Source of the DNA: Colwellia sp. RSH04
Lineage (GTDB): Bacteria > Pseudomonadota > Gammaproteobacteria > Enterobacterales > Alteromonadaceae
DNA length: 64,000 nucleotides
Reading direction: 5' to 3'
Assembly (NCBI RefSeq): GCF_003545765.1
Contig: NZ_QXIO01000001.1
Location: 496,001 to 560,000 of the forward strand
Position numbers and translations under genes: made by a program. The first letter of the stretch is position 1. The number at the start of each line of letters is the position of its first letter. Positions 47,019-56,204 of this stretch are shown piece by piece. The notes below the pieces were generated by a model. The model worked only from the letters and a program-made list of their open reading frames with translations, was not told the origin of the DNA and did not search any database.

Positions 47019-47034
47019 TTACATACGTATGTAT
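47019..47034. promoter_or_regulatory. LacI-type operator, GH13/GH31 region copy 2
   Basis: TTACATACGTATGTAT lies 31 bp centre-to-centre from copy 1, the same spacing class as the pair at 34352 and 34382. Confidence 0.8.
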
Positions 47035-47092
47035 TGATTAATGATCCCTCGAATATTTAAGGCTTTGCATGAAGTTTTGCTATAGATGCTGT

Positions 47093-47108
47093 TTGCATAC
47101 GTATTCAA
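47093..47108. promoter_or_regulatory. LacI-type operator, GH13/GH31 region copy 3
   Basis: TTGCATACGTATTCAA lies 66 bases before the GH31 start and 74 bp (about seven turns) from copy 2, a layout that allows looping. Confidence 0.82.
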
Positions 47109-47174
47109 GATGTGACTACAACTATACTGAGGTTATTATCATAAAATCTTTGCACTATTAATAAGAAGAATCGC

Positions 47175-49661
47175 TTGAAACTATTTGCCAGAACATCTCC
47201 CTTTGCTTTGCTATTTTCTTTAGTGCTTTTTGTCAGCACATTTACCAGTACACATGTTTTAGCGAGTAAGAGGCCAGACGCTTATCAAAGCCATACGTTA
47301 GAGCAACAATCGCTACTGGTTAACACAACGCAAAATGTGATTCGCTTAACAGCTTATGACAATGCCATAGAAGTGCATTATCAAAATGATAAAACGCCTT
47401 TACCTTCTTACGCAATAAAAGAGAATGCGACTCCACACACTGCACAGGTTAAAAATACCACTCATAAACTAACCTTCTCTGCTGGGCAGTTAACTGCGGT
47501 GATAACAAAAAGTCCTTTTGCTATTCAATTTTATCGTCAAGGTCAATTGCTTGTTGGTGAAGAAGCTGGTTACGTGAAGCAAATACAAGAAGCGGACGAA
47601 CAAGAGAATTATCACGGTTTTCGTTTTCACTTAAGTCAGGATGAAAAACTCCTTGGCGCTGGTGAACGTGTGCTAGGTATGGACAGAAGAGGCCATCGGT
47701 TACCTCTCTATAACAGAGCTCATTACGGCTACACAACAGAATCAAGCCAGATGAACTTCTCAATACCTGCGGTGCTGTCAAATAAAAAGTACTTACTGTT
47801 ATTTGATAACTCCGCTAAAGGGTGGTTAGATATTGGTAAAGCTAACCCTAACATTTTGCAATTTTCAGCCGTAAGTGGCCGATCTTCATATATTGTTTTC
47901 TCTGGCGACAATTACCCCGATATTATTCACAACTACGTAAAATTAACAGGTACTCAACCTATGCCACCTCGCTGGGCTTTAGGTAATTTTGCTTCTCGGT
48001 TTGGCTATCGTTCACAAAAAGAAGTCACCACTACCGTACAAAAATTTATTGATTTAGATATTCCACTTGATGCGTTAGTGCTTGATCTTTATTGGTTTGG
48101 TAAAGATATTAAAGGGCATATGGGTAATTTAACTTGGGATAAAGAGACCTTCCCTGCACCTGAAAAAATGATGAGTACACTTAAAGAGCAAGGCGTTAAA
48201 ACGGTACTAATTACTGAGCCTTTTGTACTAACCAATTCGAAAAAATGGCAAGAGGCAGCCGATAATCAAGCATTAGCTAAGGATGTTGACGGTAATGCTA
48301 AAACGTTTGACTTTTACTTTGGCAACACTGGCTTAATCGATGTTTTTAACGAAACCGGCCGCCGTTGGTTTACTGATATTTACAAAACCTTAGATGAACA
48401 AGGTGTTAGCGGCTGGTGGGGTGATTTAGGAGAGCCTGAAGTACACCCTAGCGATACACTGCATACATTAGATAATGGCCTTCAAGTTAATGCCGATGCT
48501 ATTCATAATGTTTATGGTCATCAATGGGCCAAAACGCTTTATGAACACCAATTAACATTACATCCAAATAAACGCCCTTTCATTTTAATGCGCTCTGGTT
48601 TTGCGGGTTCACAGCGCTATGGCATGATCCCTTGGACAGGAGATGTCAGTCGCTCATGGGGTGGATTACAGCCACAAGTAGAGCTTAGCTTACAAATGAG
48701 TTTACTGGGTTTAGGTTACACCCATTCAGATTTAGGCGGCTTCGCTGGTGGTGAAAGCTTTGATAAAGAGCTGTACATTCGTTGGTTACAGTATGGTGTT
48801 TTTCAACCTATTTATCGTCCGCATGCGCAAGACAACATTGCCGCTGAAGTCGTTTTTCATGATAAAGAGACACAAGATATTTTACGTGAATTTATAAAGC
48901 TACGTTATCAATTACTGCCTTATAACTACACCTTAGCTTATGAGAACAGCATTAAGGGTATGCCACTCATGCGCCCATTATTCTTCGAAGATGAGCAGAA
49001 TAGTCAGCTTATTCAAAATGCTCAAAGTTATCTTTGGGGCGATGCTTTTCTGGTGACACCTATTGTAAGTGCTGAGCAAAAAGAGGTGACAATACAACTT
49101 CCTAAAGGGATATGGTTTGATTATTTCACTGGCAAAAAATACTTGGGTAATCAAACTATCACCATCGCTACATCTCTTAACACCTTGCCTGTTCTAGTAC
49201 GCGCTGGTTCATTTATTCCGATGGTACCCGCTGTTCAATCTACTCAACAATACAGTAGCCAAGCGTTAACATTGCATTATTATGCCGATAAATCGGTTAA
49301 GAAAAGTGCAGGAAAAATGTATGAAGATGATGGCATTAGCATCAATAACATGGCAAAAAATCAGTATGAATTACTTCATTTTTCTGTAGAGCATGCTAAA
49401 GCGTTAACATTTAATTTCTCACATCAAGGGCAATACCCAAATATGCCCGCTCAAAGAGATATTCACTTGGTTATTCACCATCTAAAAGACATGCCGAAAA
49501 CGGTTTCAATAAACGGTCGAGCACTTAAGGTTGGTCAAAACGATAAAGCTCAAGCAATTTGGGATGCTACTACGAAAACTTTTACCATAAAATTCACTTG
49601 GCAACATGAGAAACATGGGCAACAATACCAGCAAAAGCCACTCACATTAAGTGTAATGTAA
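47175..49661 (+). CDS. Exported GH31 alpha-glucosidase
   Basis: The 828-residue enzyme starts at TTG 47175 after AAGAAG and has a signal peptide (FALLFSLVLFVSTFTSTHVLA). It carries the GH31 N-domain, then nucleophile D417 in WWGDLGEPE and acid/base D490 in WTGDVSRSW, as in family GH31. It probably trims glucose from maltodextrins, isomalto- or panose-type oligosaccharides in the periplasm after TonB-dependent uptake. glk starts four bases after its stop, so the two are one operon under the operators at 46988-47108. Confidence 0.92.
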   Translation: MKLFARTSPFALLFSLVLFVSTFTSTHVLASKRPDAYQSHTLEQQSLLVNTTQNVIRLTAYDNAIEVHYQNDKTPLPSYAIKENATPHTAQVKNTTHKLTFSAGQLTAVITKSPFAIQFYRQGQLLVGEEAGYVKQIQEADEQENYHGFRFHLSQDEKLLGAGERVLGMDRRGHRLPLYNRAHYGYTTESSQMNFSIPAVLSNKKYLLLFDNSAKGWLDIGKANPNILQFSAVSGRSSYIVFSGDNYPDIIHNYVKLTGTQPMPPRWALGNFASRFGYRSQKEVTTTVQKFIDLDIPLDALVLDLYWFGKDIKGHMGNLTWDKETFPAPEKMMSTLKEQGVKTVLITEPFVLTNSKKWQEAADNQALAKDVDGNAKTFDFYFGNTGLIDVFNETGRRWFTDIYKTLDEQGVSGWWGDLGEPEVHPSDTLHTLDNGLQVNADAIHNVYGHQWAKTLYEHQLTLHPNKRPFILMRSGFAGSQRYGMIPWTGDVSRSWGGLQPQVELSLQMSLLGLGYTHSDLGGFAGGESFDKELYIRWLQYGVFQPIYRPHAQDNIAAEVVFHDKETQDILREFIKLRYQLLPYNYTLAYENSIKGMPLMRPLFFEDEQNSQLIQNAQSYLWGDAFLVTPIVSAEQKEVTIQLPKGIWFDYFTGKKYLGNQTITIATSLNTLPVLVRAGSFIPMVPAVQSTQQYSSQALTLHYYADKSVKKSAGKMYEDDGISINNMAKNQYELLHFSVEHAKALTFNFSHQGQYPNMPAQRDIHLVIHHLKDMPKTVSINGRALKVGQNDKAQAIWDATTKTFTIKFTWQHEKHGQQYQQKPLTLSVM

Positions 49662-49664
49662 GCC

Positions 49665-50660
49665 ATGAATAATAGTCAGCCTAACACGATAAATTTAATA
49701 GCCGACATCGGCGGAACCAATATTCGCATCGCCTTAGCAGATGCTACTGCCGAGCAAAAGTTTACCCACATTGAAACCTATCGTTGTGCAGACTTTTCTG
49801 GTTTACGCGAAATACTCGCTTTATATATTAATAACCAAGGATTTCATGACCGAGAAATTCATGCTTGTTTAGCAATAGCTTGCCCAACAGATCAAGATAT
49901 TATCTCAATGACTAACTTGCCTTGGCAGTTTTCTCAACAAGCGTTAAAAGCTGAGTTGAACCTTGCAAGTTTGTCGTTTATTAATGATTACACCGCCATT
50001 GCCATGGCAATCCCATTATTAAGTGATCAACAAAAAGTACAAATTGGCTCAGGTGAACCTAAATCGGGTATGCCTATTTCAGTCTGTGGACCGGGTACTG
50101 GCTTAGGTGTGGCAAATTTAATTAATATCAATGAACAGTGGCACTGCATCAGCGGCGAGGGTGGTCATGTTGATTTTGCACCGGTGAGTGATGAAGAAAT
50201 ACAAATCCTTGCTAGTTTAAAAAAAATCAAAGATCGTGTTTCTTATGAGCAACTACTTTCAGGTTATGGCTTAGAACAAATTTATACCGCGTTAGTTGAA
50301 ATACACAACAGTGATCTACCCCCAAAATTAACCGCTCAGCAAATAAGTGAAAAAGCGACGACAGCAAGCTGTAGCCTATGCCAGCAAACGTTAGATACCT
50401 TTTGTTGTGTCTTAGGAAGTTTTGCTGGTAACCTTGCCTTAACTTCAAACAGCCAAGGCGGTGTTTATATCGCTGGTGGTATAGTGCCTCGCTTTATTGA
50501 ATACATACAAAACAGTCAATTTAGAAAACGTTTTGAGCTTAAAGGTCGTTTGTCAAATATTCCAAAATCAACACCTACGTTTGTCATCACTGAGGCTCAA
50601 CCCGGTTTATTAGGCGCTGCAGCTTACATTTTACAACAGCAAAAACGATTGAATACGTGA
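49665..50660 (+). CDS. glk: Glucokinase
   Basis: The 331-residue protein has the ATP-binding phosphate-1 motif LIADIGGTNIRIALADA, the sugar-binding FINDYTAIAMAIP with the catalytic Asp, CGPGTGLGVA and the glucose-contact GEGGHVDFAP, all as in the bacterial Glk family. It phosphorylates free glucose made by the alpha-glucosidases. It is translationally close to the GH31 gene. The weak operator at 50649 overlaps its 3' end. Confidence 0.94.
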   Translation: MNNSQPNTINLIADIGGTNIRIALADATAEQKFTHIETYRCADFSGLREILALYINNQGFHDREIHACLAIACPTDQDIISMTNLPWQFSQQALKAELNLASLSFINDYTAIAMAIPLLSDQQKVQIGSGEPKSGMPISVCGPGTGLGVANLININEQWHCISGEGGHVDFAPVSDEEIQILASLKKIKDRVSYEQLLSGYGLEQIYTALVEIHNSDLPPKLTAQQISEKATTASCSLCQQTLDTFCCVLGSFAGNLALTSNSQGGVYIAGGIVPRFIEYIQNSQFRKRFELKGRLSNIPKSTPTFVITEAQPGLLGAAAYILQQQKRLNT

Positions 50661-50664
50661 TTTT
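50649..50664. promoter_or_regulatory. Degenerate LacI-type half operator at the glk 3' end
   Basis: TTGAATACGTGATTTT keeps the left half and centre of the palindrome (TTGAATACGT) but loses the right half. It lies 34 bp from the full site at 50683 and may assist it. Confidence 0.4.
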
Positions 50665-50682
50665 ACATAGCAAAATGACCTT

Positions 50683-50698
50683 TTGAATACGTATGTAA
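50683..50698. promoter_or_regulatory. LacI-type operator, MFS permease
   Basis: TTGAATACGTATGTAA lies 184 bases before the permease start and ahead of an intervening terminator-like hairpin (50793-50820). Confidence 0.82.
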
Positions 50699-50792
50699 AC
50701 GCTAGTTCAAACTGCTTATAGTTAGTATATTAGTGTTATTGGAAATGATTTTTCAATGCACACTCTGTTTGATATTGGCCCAGTTTTTAGGC

Positions 50793-50820
50793 AAAAGCAC
50801 TCCTTATGAGTGCTTTTTTT
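50793..50820 (+). terminator. Terminator after glk, within the permease leader
   Basis: AAAAGCACTC (50793-50802) pairs with GAGTGCTTTT (50808-50817) around CTTAT, followed by T residues. It ends the GH31-glk transcript and would also stop a permease transcript begun at the upstream operator. Confidence 0.9.
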
Positions 50821-50844
50821 ATCAAGATAAATAGAGTTAATAAT

Positions 50845-50850
50845 TATAAT
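50845..50850 (+). promoter_or_regulatory. Possible -10 of the MFS permease gene
   Basis: A perfect TATAAT lies 31 bases before the ATG at 50882 and after the terminator. The expected -35 position is poor (TCAAGA). Confidence 0.35.
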
Positions 50851-50881
50851 GATAAAACTAACCTGATAAGAGTATTCAATT

Positions 50882-52378
50882 ATGAGCAATCAAAGTTCCC
50901 AAGTCACTGGCAAACCTAAACTCAGTTTTTGGCAGATATGGAATGTTAGTTTTGGCTTTCTTGGTGTTCAGTTTGGTTTTGCTTTGCAAAATGCCAATGC
51001 CAGTAGAATTCTTTCAGATCTAGGTGCAGACCTTCACTCTTTATCTTTATTCTGGCTTGTCGCTCCAATTATGGGGTTAATTATTCAACCAATTGTTGGC
51101 TCAGCTTCAGATAAAACATGGAATCGATTAGGTCGACGTACACCTTATATTTTAGCAGGTGGTATTGCGGCTGCTATTGGCATGTTATTAATGCCAAACT
51201 CTGCAACCCTAGCTAGTTTTATCACACCTCTAATTTTTGGCGCCATGATGTTAGCCATTATGGATGCTTCATTTAATCTGGCGTTTCAACCATTTAGAGC
51301 CTTAGTGTCTGATATGGTACCAGCAGAACAACGCAATATAGGTTACTCAATCCAATCTTTTCTTATTAATATTGGTGCCGTACTAGGTTCAATTTTACCG
51401 TTTGTATTAACCAATGTTATCGGTTTAGAGAATACTGCAAGCACTGGACAAGTTGCGCCATCAGTCATTTGGGCGTTTTATATTGGTGCGACGGTAATGC
51501 TTGGTTCGGTGCTATGGACAGTATTTAGAACCAAAGAATACGCTCCCGGTTGCAATGGCTTGGCAGAATTAGATTCAAGTAACGCTGAAGATTCACTGTT
51601 GCAAAAATTAGCTGACTTTTTCGGTTTAATGAAAACGATGCCAACGACAATGAAGCGATTAGCGACAGTACAGTTTTTCTCATGGTTCGCGCTATTTATT
51701 ATGTGGGTTTATACTATGCCAGCTATTGCTCAGCATATTTGGGGAATTGAAGCAAAATGGTTTGATCCCACTTATTTATCTTCAGTTGCAGTTGTACCAC
51801 AAGAAATAGCAGCCGCTAAAGGTACCGCAGGTGACTGGGTAGGTATTATCTTCGCAGCTTACTCATTATTCGCGGCCATTGCTTCGCTTTTCTTAGCTAA
51901 AGTTGCGAACAAAATTGGTAGAAAACTAACTTACTCTTTATCACTACTTGCTGGTGGTTTAGGCTACTTAAGCATTATGTTAATGCAAAACCCTGAGCCA
52001 ACGATGGTAAATCTATTAATTACTCAAATAGAAGTCCCACAAGGTGCTGTTTCTCTATTTTTACCTATGGTAGGTGTCGGTATTGCTTGGGCAGCGATTT
52101 TAGCTATGCCTTATGCTATTTTAGCGGGTTCATTGCCCGCCAAACAAACAGGCGTATACATGGGTATTTTTAACTTTACCATTGCCGCTCCACAAATTAT
52201 TTCCGGCATATTTGCTGGTTGGATTTTAACTGCGGTATTTGACAACCAAGCAATTTACATCATTATGCTAGCAGGTATATCGATGGTATTAGCAGCGGTA
52301 TCTGTGTACTTTGTTAAAGAAGGTAGCGAGCAAGCAATACCTGTAACAAGTAATGATAACGCAGTAGCAAATAGTTAA
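50882..52378 (+). CDS. MFS maltose/oligosaccharide permease (SLC45/GPH-like)
   Basis: The 498-residue protein has about 12 hydrophobic spans. SASDKTWNRLGRRTPYILAGG is the MFS loop 2-3 signature (DxxxxxxGRRxP), and NANASRILSDLGAD near the N-terminus is typical of the sucrose/maltose-type SLC45-like permeases found in Alteromonadales glucan loci. It would import maltose or maltooligosaccharides with protons across the inner membrane, feeding the cytoplasmic GH13 enzyme. An operator lies upstream. The downstream neighbour is the convergent LacI gene with a palindromic element between. Confidence 0.88.
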   Translation: MSNQSSQVTGKPKLSFWQIWNVSFGFLGVQFGFALQNANASRILSDLGADLHSLSLFWLVAPIMGLIIQPIVGSASDKTWNRLGRRTPYILAGGIAAAIGMLLMPNSATLASFITPLIFGAMMLAIMDASFNLAFQPFRALVSDMVPAEQRNIGYSIQSFLINIGAVLGSILPFVLTNVIGLENTASTGQVAPSVIWAFYIGATVMLGSVLWTVFRTKEYAPGCNGLAELDSSNAEDSLLQKLADFFGLMKTMPTTMKRLATVQFFSWFALFIMWVYTMPAIAQHIWGIEAKWFDPTYLSSVAVVPQEIAAAKGTAGDWVGIIFAAYSLFAAIASLFLAKVANKIGRKLTYSLSLLAGGLGYLSIMLMQNPEPTMVNLLITQIEVPQGAVSLFLPMVGVGIAWAAILAMPYAILAGSLPAKQTGVYMGIFNFTIAAPQIISGIFAGWILTAVFDNQAIYIIMLAGISMVLAAVSVYFVKEGSEQAIPVTSNDNAVANS

Positions 52379-52408
52379 TGACTTATAAGTTACTAAAGAA
52401 AAATACTA

Positions 52409-52570
52409 GGGTCTGTTGATCTTTCGCGATTAAATTTTGTTCGAGCTAAAAGCGTTTTATTCGCGGCGACTAGTATTTGCTTAGTCATTCTAAGCAAATA
52501 CTACTCAACAAAGCGTAAAATGCTTTTAGCCGAATCCTTCGGACAGCGTTTGTTGGTCGCTAAGAACGAC
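52409..52570. mobile_element. Palindromic repeat element, MITE-like
   Basis: The element starts GGGTCTGTTGATCTTTCGCG and holds two arms of about 40 bases: 52445-52484 and 52490-52530. Their inner 13 bases (AGTATTTGCTTAG and its complement, 52472-52484 and 52490-52502) and outer ends (GCTAAAAGC) pair exactly. It has no ORF. It lies between the convergent permease and LacI genes. The right boundary is a guess; no target-site duplication could be fixed. Confidence 0.6.
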
Positions 52571-52609
52571 ATGGTGACATGAGAACAAATAACCTTTGTA
52601 TGGGTATCG

Positions 52610-53632
52610 TTATTCTCCACAGGATTTTCTAATCACGAGCTCAGGTTTTATTAACGCTGTACTTATCTCTTTGCCTGAAATAAGTTCTAGTAAGCTATCA
52701 ACCAGCATTTCGCCAGCAATTTTTGTATCCTGCTTCACGGTAGTTAATGGTGGAAAAGTGAAACTCGCCACAGCAATATCATCAAACCCTGCAACAGTGA
52801 CTTCATCAGGGATTGCTTTTCCATGTTCTTTTAGTGCTCTCATAGCACCAATGGCAATCAAATCGCTCGCTGCGCAAATTGCATCAAATACCTCGTTACT
52901 TTCAATGAGTCGACAAGCAGCTTTGTACCCTGCTTCTTCGGTATAAAGCGCATTAAATTGAAGGTTAGGATTGACAACTAGTTGATGTGATTTAAGTGCT
53001 GCGCAATGACCTTTATAGCGATCAAAAAATTCAGGCGCATGAGTTGATGCACTACCTAAAAAAGCAATGTTTTTTCGACCTTGCTTAATAATATGTTCAG
53101 TAATTTCTTTCCCACCCTGAAAGTTATCACAACCAATCGTTACCATTGGCAAGCCTTCTACTTCAGCGCCCCAACGTACAAAGTGTGTACCTTGCTCTGT
53201 TAGTTGTACTAGCTTTTCTTCAAAGTCGACAAAGTCACCATAACCTAATAATATCAAACCATCGGCTTTGTTACTGTCTTCAAAATCTGCGTGCCAGTCA
53301 TTACTTGCTTGTTGAAAAGATACAAGTAAGTCGTAACCTTTATTTGAACATGCGCGAGTAATACTGCCAAGCATTGATAGAAAAAACGGATTAATTGCTG
53401 AATCATCGCTGGTAGGATCTTCAAACAATAACAACGCAATAGTATCACTTTGTTGGGTACGTAAATTACTGGCGTTCTTATCGACCTTATAATTTAACTC
53501 TTTCGCGATAGCTTGTATTTTTGTACGAGTAGCCTCATTCACAAGCGGGCTATTGCGCAATGCTCTTGATACGGTAGATTGCGAAACCCCCGCTTGGTAT
53601 GCAATATCAAATGAAGTAGCTTTATCTTTCAC
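52610..53632 (-). CDS. LacI-family transcriptional regulator of the alpha-glucan locus
   Basis: The 340-residue protein starts at GTG 53632. It has a LacI helix-turn-helix (TSFDIAYQAGVSQSTVSRALRNSPLV), the hinge NYKVDKNASNLRTQQSDTIAL and a periplasmic-binding-protein-like effector domain ending GFDDIAVASFTFPPLTTVKQD. VSxxTVSRAL is the recognition helix that usually reads palindromes with a central CG, which fits the TACGTA-centred sites in this locus. The effector is probably maltose or an oligosaccharide. No operator precedes its own gene, so autoregulation is not evident. Confidence 0.92.
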   Translation of the reverse strand: MKDKATSFDIAYQAGVSQSTVSRALRNSPLVNEATRTKIQAIAKELNYKVDKNASNLRTQQSDTIALLLFEDPTSDDSAINPFFLSMLGSITRACSNKGYDLLVSFQQASNDWHADFEDSNKADGLILLGYGDFVDFEEKLVQLTEQGTHFVRWGAEVEGLPMVTIGCDNFQGGKEITEHIIKQGRKNIAFLGSASTHAPEFFDRYKGHCAALKSHQLVVNPNLQFNALYTEEAGYKAACRLIESNEVFDAICAASDLIAIGAMRALKEHGKAIPDEVTVAGFDDIAVASFTFPPLTTVKQDTKIAGEMLVDSLLELISGKEISTALIKPELVIRKSCGE

Positions 53633-53702
53633 ATCGTTATACTCAAAACAACAGTATTTACAAGAATATACTTGCTTGAATTAGATTGAAAGTCACAAAT
53701 GC

Positions 53703-53733
53703 AAAAAAGCCTAAGTATTTCAACTTAGGCTTT
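53703..53733 (-). terminator. Terminator of the decayed OMP gene
   Basis: AAAGCCTAAGT (53706-53716) pairs with ACTTAGGCTTT (53723-53733) around ATTTCA; on the minus strand six T follow. Confidence 0.88.
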
Positions 53734-53762
53734 CAAAACGTTCACAATTAATTAGGAAACGA

Positions 53763-54415
53763 TTAAAAAATAGAACCGACTTCTAAGCTTACCACGCCAA
53801 GACTAAGATCGTCTAACTGCTTAAATCAATCCAACTTTGCTTGTAACTTGCTCTAAAGAAGACACTGTTATCAAGCTCATAACGAAAGCCTGCAGCTACA
53901 TTATATGAAAAGCGTGTATCAGAATGAGTATTTTGATAGCTATCACACACGTAACCCCACCAACAAATGCTACCAGGAGGACCATCGGCAATATTACTAT
54001 CTAGAAAGCTCTAGCCTAAACCAGCTTGCACATACGGCGTGAACCTTTCTTTTAATACATGATAAACAACATTAAACTGTGTTTGATAGATATTCATCTG
54101 ATGATCTATTTCAAAAACATCACCATCACCTTCAACTAACTTAGCTTGATAATCAGGTTTCACTGATGAAAAATCAAAATTAACTAAAATGTGTGCATTA
54201 ACGTTATAGCCTAAAGTAAAACCCCAGCCATATTCACTGTCTAGATCTAATGATGAGCCATTTGTACCGCTAACATCAGTAGATTGGGCATTAACAAATT
54301 GAAAAGTAGACTCCCACCTATTCTCACGTTTAGTATAGTTGGCAAGCGTGTCTACACTGGTTGATAACAAAGAACATAGCAGTGTTATTTTCAATAGCAT
54401 TGTCTTGGTAAACAT
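53763..54415 (-). pseudogene. Outer-membrane beta-barrel protein, disrupted
   Basis: From ATG 54415 (AAGGA upstream) the reading gives a signal peptide and barrel strands to TPYVQAGLG, then meets TAG at 54013-54011. The same frame continues with barrel-like SFLDSNIADGPPG and, later, ASYKQSWIDLS. A second stop near 53823 is escaped only by changing frame, after which QLDDLSLGVVSLEVGSIF ends in Phe, the expected barrel C-terminus. So there is one nonsense mutation (probably a Trp codon, TGG to TAG) and one frameshift. The intact protein would resemble OmpW/OmpA-type barrels. Sequencing error is the main alternative. Confidence 0.82.
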
Positions 54416-54460
54416 TAAAAGCATCCTTTTTATTACATTTACTAATTAAATACCTCTTTC

Positions 54461-55030
54461 TTACTTTGCAGCGCGAGAAACATATTCTCCAGAGCGTGTA
54501 TCGATTTTTACTTTTTCACCTATTTGCACAAACAATGGCACGCGAATAACGGCACCCGTTGATAATGTTGCCGGCTTACCACCCGTACCAGCAGTATCAC
54601 CTTTTAAACCTGGGTCTGTTTCTACAATATCTAGTTCAACAAAGTTAGGTGGCGTTACTGAGATAGGCGTACCATTCCATAATGTAATCGTACAAATATC
54701 ACCTTCAGCTAACCATTTAACCGCATCAGCCACAGCCTTTTCTTCAGCACCAATTTGTTCAAAGGTGTCATTGTTCATAAAGTGCCAAAATTCACCATCG
54801 GCATATAAGTATGCTAATTCAACATCCATTACGTCTGCGCCTTCAACAGATTCGCCTGACTTAAATGTTTTTTCTAACACTTTGCCTGAAACCAGTTTAC
54901 GAATTTTAACACGGTTAAATGCCTGACCTTTGCCTGGCTTAACTAATTCATTTTCTAGAATGTTACAAGGTTCGCCGTCTTGCATAATTTTTAAACCGGC
55001 TTTAAATTGGTTAGTACTGAAATTAGCCAT
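54461..55030 (-). CDS. efp: Elongation factor P
   Basis: EF-P relieves ribosome stalling at polyproline. The 189-residue protein has three OB-like domains. The modified-lysine loop near residue 34 reads [13 protein letters not shown], with the Lys at the tip of the PGKG turn that EpmA/EpmB beta-lysylate. The C-terminus GEYVSRAAK is typical. epmB is divergent, 94 bases away, and provides the first modification step. Confidence 0.96.
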   Translation of the reverse strand: MANFSTNQFKAGLKIMQDGEPCNILENELVKPGKGQAFNRVKIRKLVSGKVLEKTFKSGESVEGADVMDVELAYLYADGEFWHFMNNDTFEQIGAEEKAVADAVKWLAEGDICTITLWNGTPISVTPPNFVELDIVETDPGLKGDTAGTGGKPATLSTGAVIRVPLFVQIGEKVKIDTRSGEYVSRAAK

Positions 55031-55124
55031 AAATATACTCTTTTTTTATTAATTGGATCTCAGTTGCGTTATTATTCGCATATTGCTATCAACTTATCTT
55101 AGATAACATAACCGAGATTATAAA

Positions 55125-56153
55125 TTGAATTTAGAATTGCCGCAGATAATACCTCAAATAGAAAAAAATTTGCACACTTCTTGGCAAAAAGATTTACGTG
55201 AAGTGGTTACCGAACCTAAAGTTTTATTGCAAATGTTAAATATTAATCCTGATGATTATTTACAGCATTTTAAAGCAAGAAAACTCTTTCCTGTTCGCGT
55301 ACCAAAATCCTTTATCAATCGCATGGTCAAAGGCGATATTAACGACCCCTTATTAAAACAAGTGATGCCACTTTCACAGGAGTTTATCATTGCTGATGGT
55401 TACAGTACTGATCCCTTAGAAGAACATGATACTGTCGCAGAAGGTTTACTTCATAAATACCATAACCGCGTATTAATGGTGGTAAAAGCAGGCTGTGCTG
55501 TTAATTGTCGTTATTGCTTTAGACGCCATTTTCCTTATCAAGATAATAGCCCTAACAAGCAACGCTGGCATGAGGCGCTAACGTATATCGCTCAACACAA
55601 TAGTATTACTGAGGTTATTTTCAGTGGTGGAGATCCGCTCATGGCTTCAGATGAGCATCTTGCATGGTTAATCAACCAACTTGAACAAATTCCTCATGTG
55701 AAAAGGATAAGAATTCATTCTAGGTTACCTGTTGTTATGCCAAGTAGAGTAACAATGGGGCTAGTTAATACATTAAAAAAATCTCCCTTAAAGTGCGTCA
55801 TAGTGCTGCATATTAATCACCCCAATGAACTCAATGAGGAATTGAGCGCGGCCTTAGAGTCACTTCGCGTAGCCCGCATACCTTTATTCAATCAAAGCGT
55901 ATTACTCAAAGGCGTTAATGATAATGCCTCTTGCTTAATATCCTTATGTGAGAACCTATTTGATATGGGCATTCAGCCCTACTATTTACACTTATTCGAC
56001 GCCGTTCAAGGTGCAGCTCATTTTGATGTTGAAGAAGAAAAAGCGAAAATCATTGCCAACGAAATGTTAGCTAAGCTATCAGGTTTCATGATGCCTAAAT
56101 TAGTCCGTGAAATAGCAGGACAACCTAACAAAACGCCAATTAATCTGGCATAA
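55125..56153 (+). CDS. epmB: EF-P beta-lysylation protein EpmB (lysine 2,3-aminomutase)
   Basis: The 342-residue radical SAM protein has the cluster motif CAVNCRYCFRRHFPY, then FSGGDPLMASDEHL and RIRIHSRLPVVMPSR as in KamA/EpmB. It converts alpha-lysine to beta-lysine for EF-P modification. The start is TTG 55125 with no clear Shine-Dalgarno site; no earlier in-frame start is better. Beside efp, the assignment is secure. epmA, the ligase gene, is not in the window. Confidence 0.94.
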   Translation: MNLELPQIIPQIEKNLHTSWQKDLREVVTEPKVLLQMLNINPDDYLQHFKARKLFPVRVPKSFINRMVKGDINDPLLKQVMPLSQEFIIADGYSTDPLEEHDTVAEGLLHKYHNRVLMVVKAGCAVNCRYCFRRHFPYQDNSPNKQRWHEALTYIAQHNSITEVIFSGGDPLMASDEHLAWLINQLEQIPHVKRIRIHSRLPVVMPSRVTMGLVNTLKKSPLKCVIVLHINHPNELNEELSAALESLRVARIPLFNQSVLLKGVNDNASCLISLCENLFDMGIQPYYLHLFDAVQGAAHFDVEEEKAKIIANEMLAKLSGFMMPKLVREIAGQPNKTPINLA

Positions 56154-56204
56154 TTCGACCAAAGACTTCCCGCACAGCAACACTTGAAACAAAAAAGATT
56201 TATT

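Noticed and set aside
50748-50837. Short frame beginning MIFQCTLCLILAQF between glk and the permease
   Set aside because: It runs through the terminator hairpin, and GGA is too close to the ATG to act as a ribosome site.
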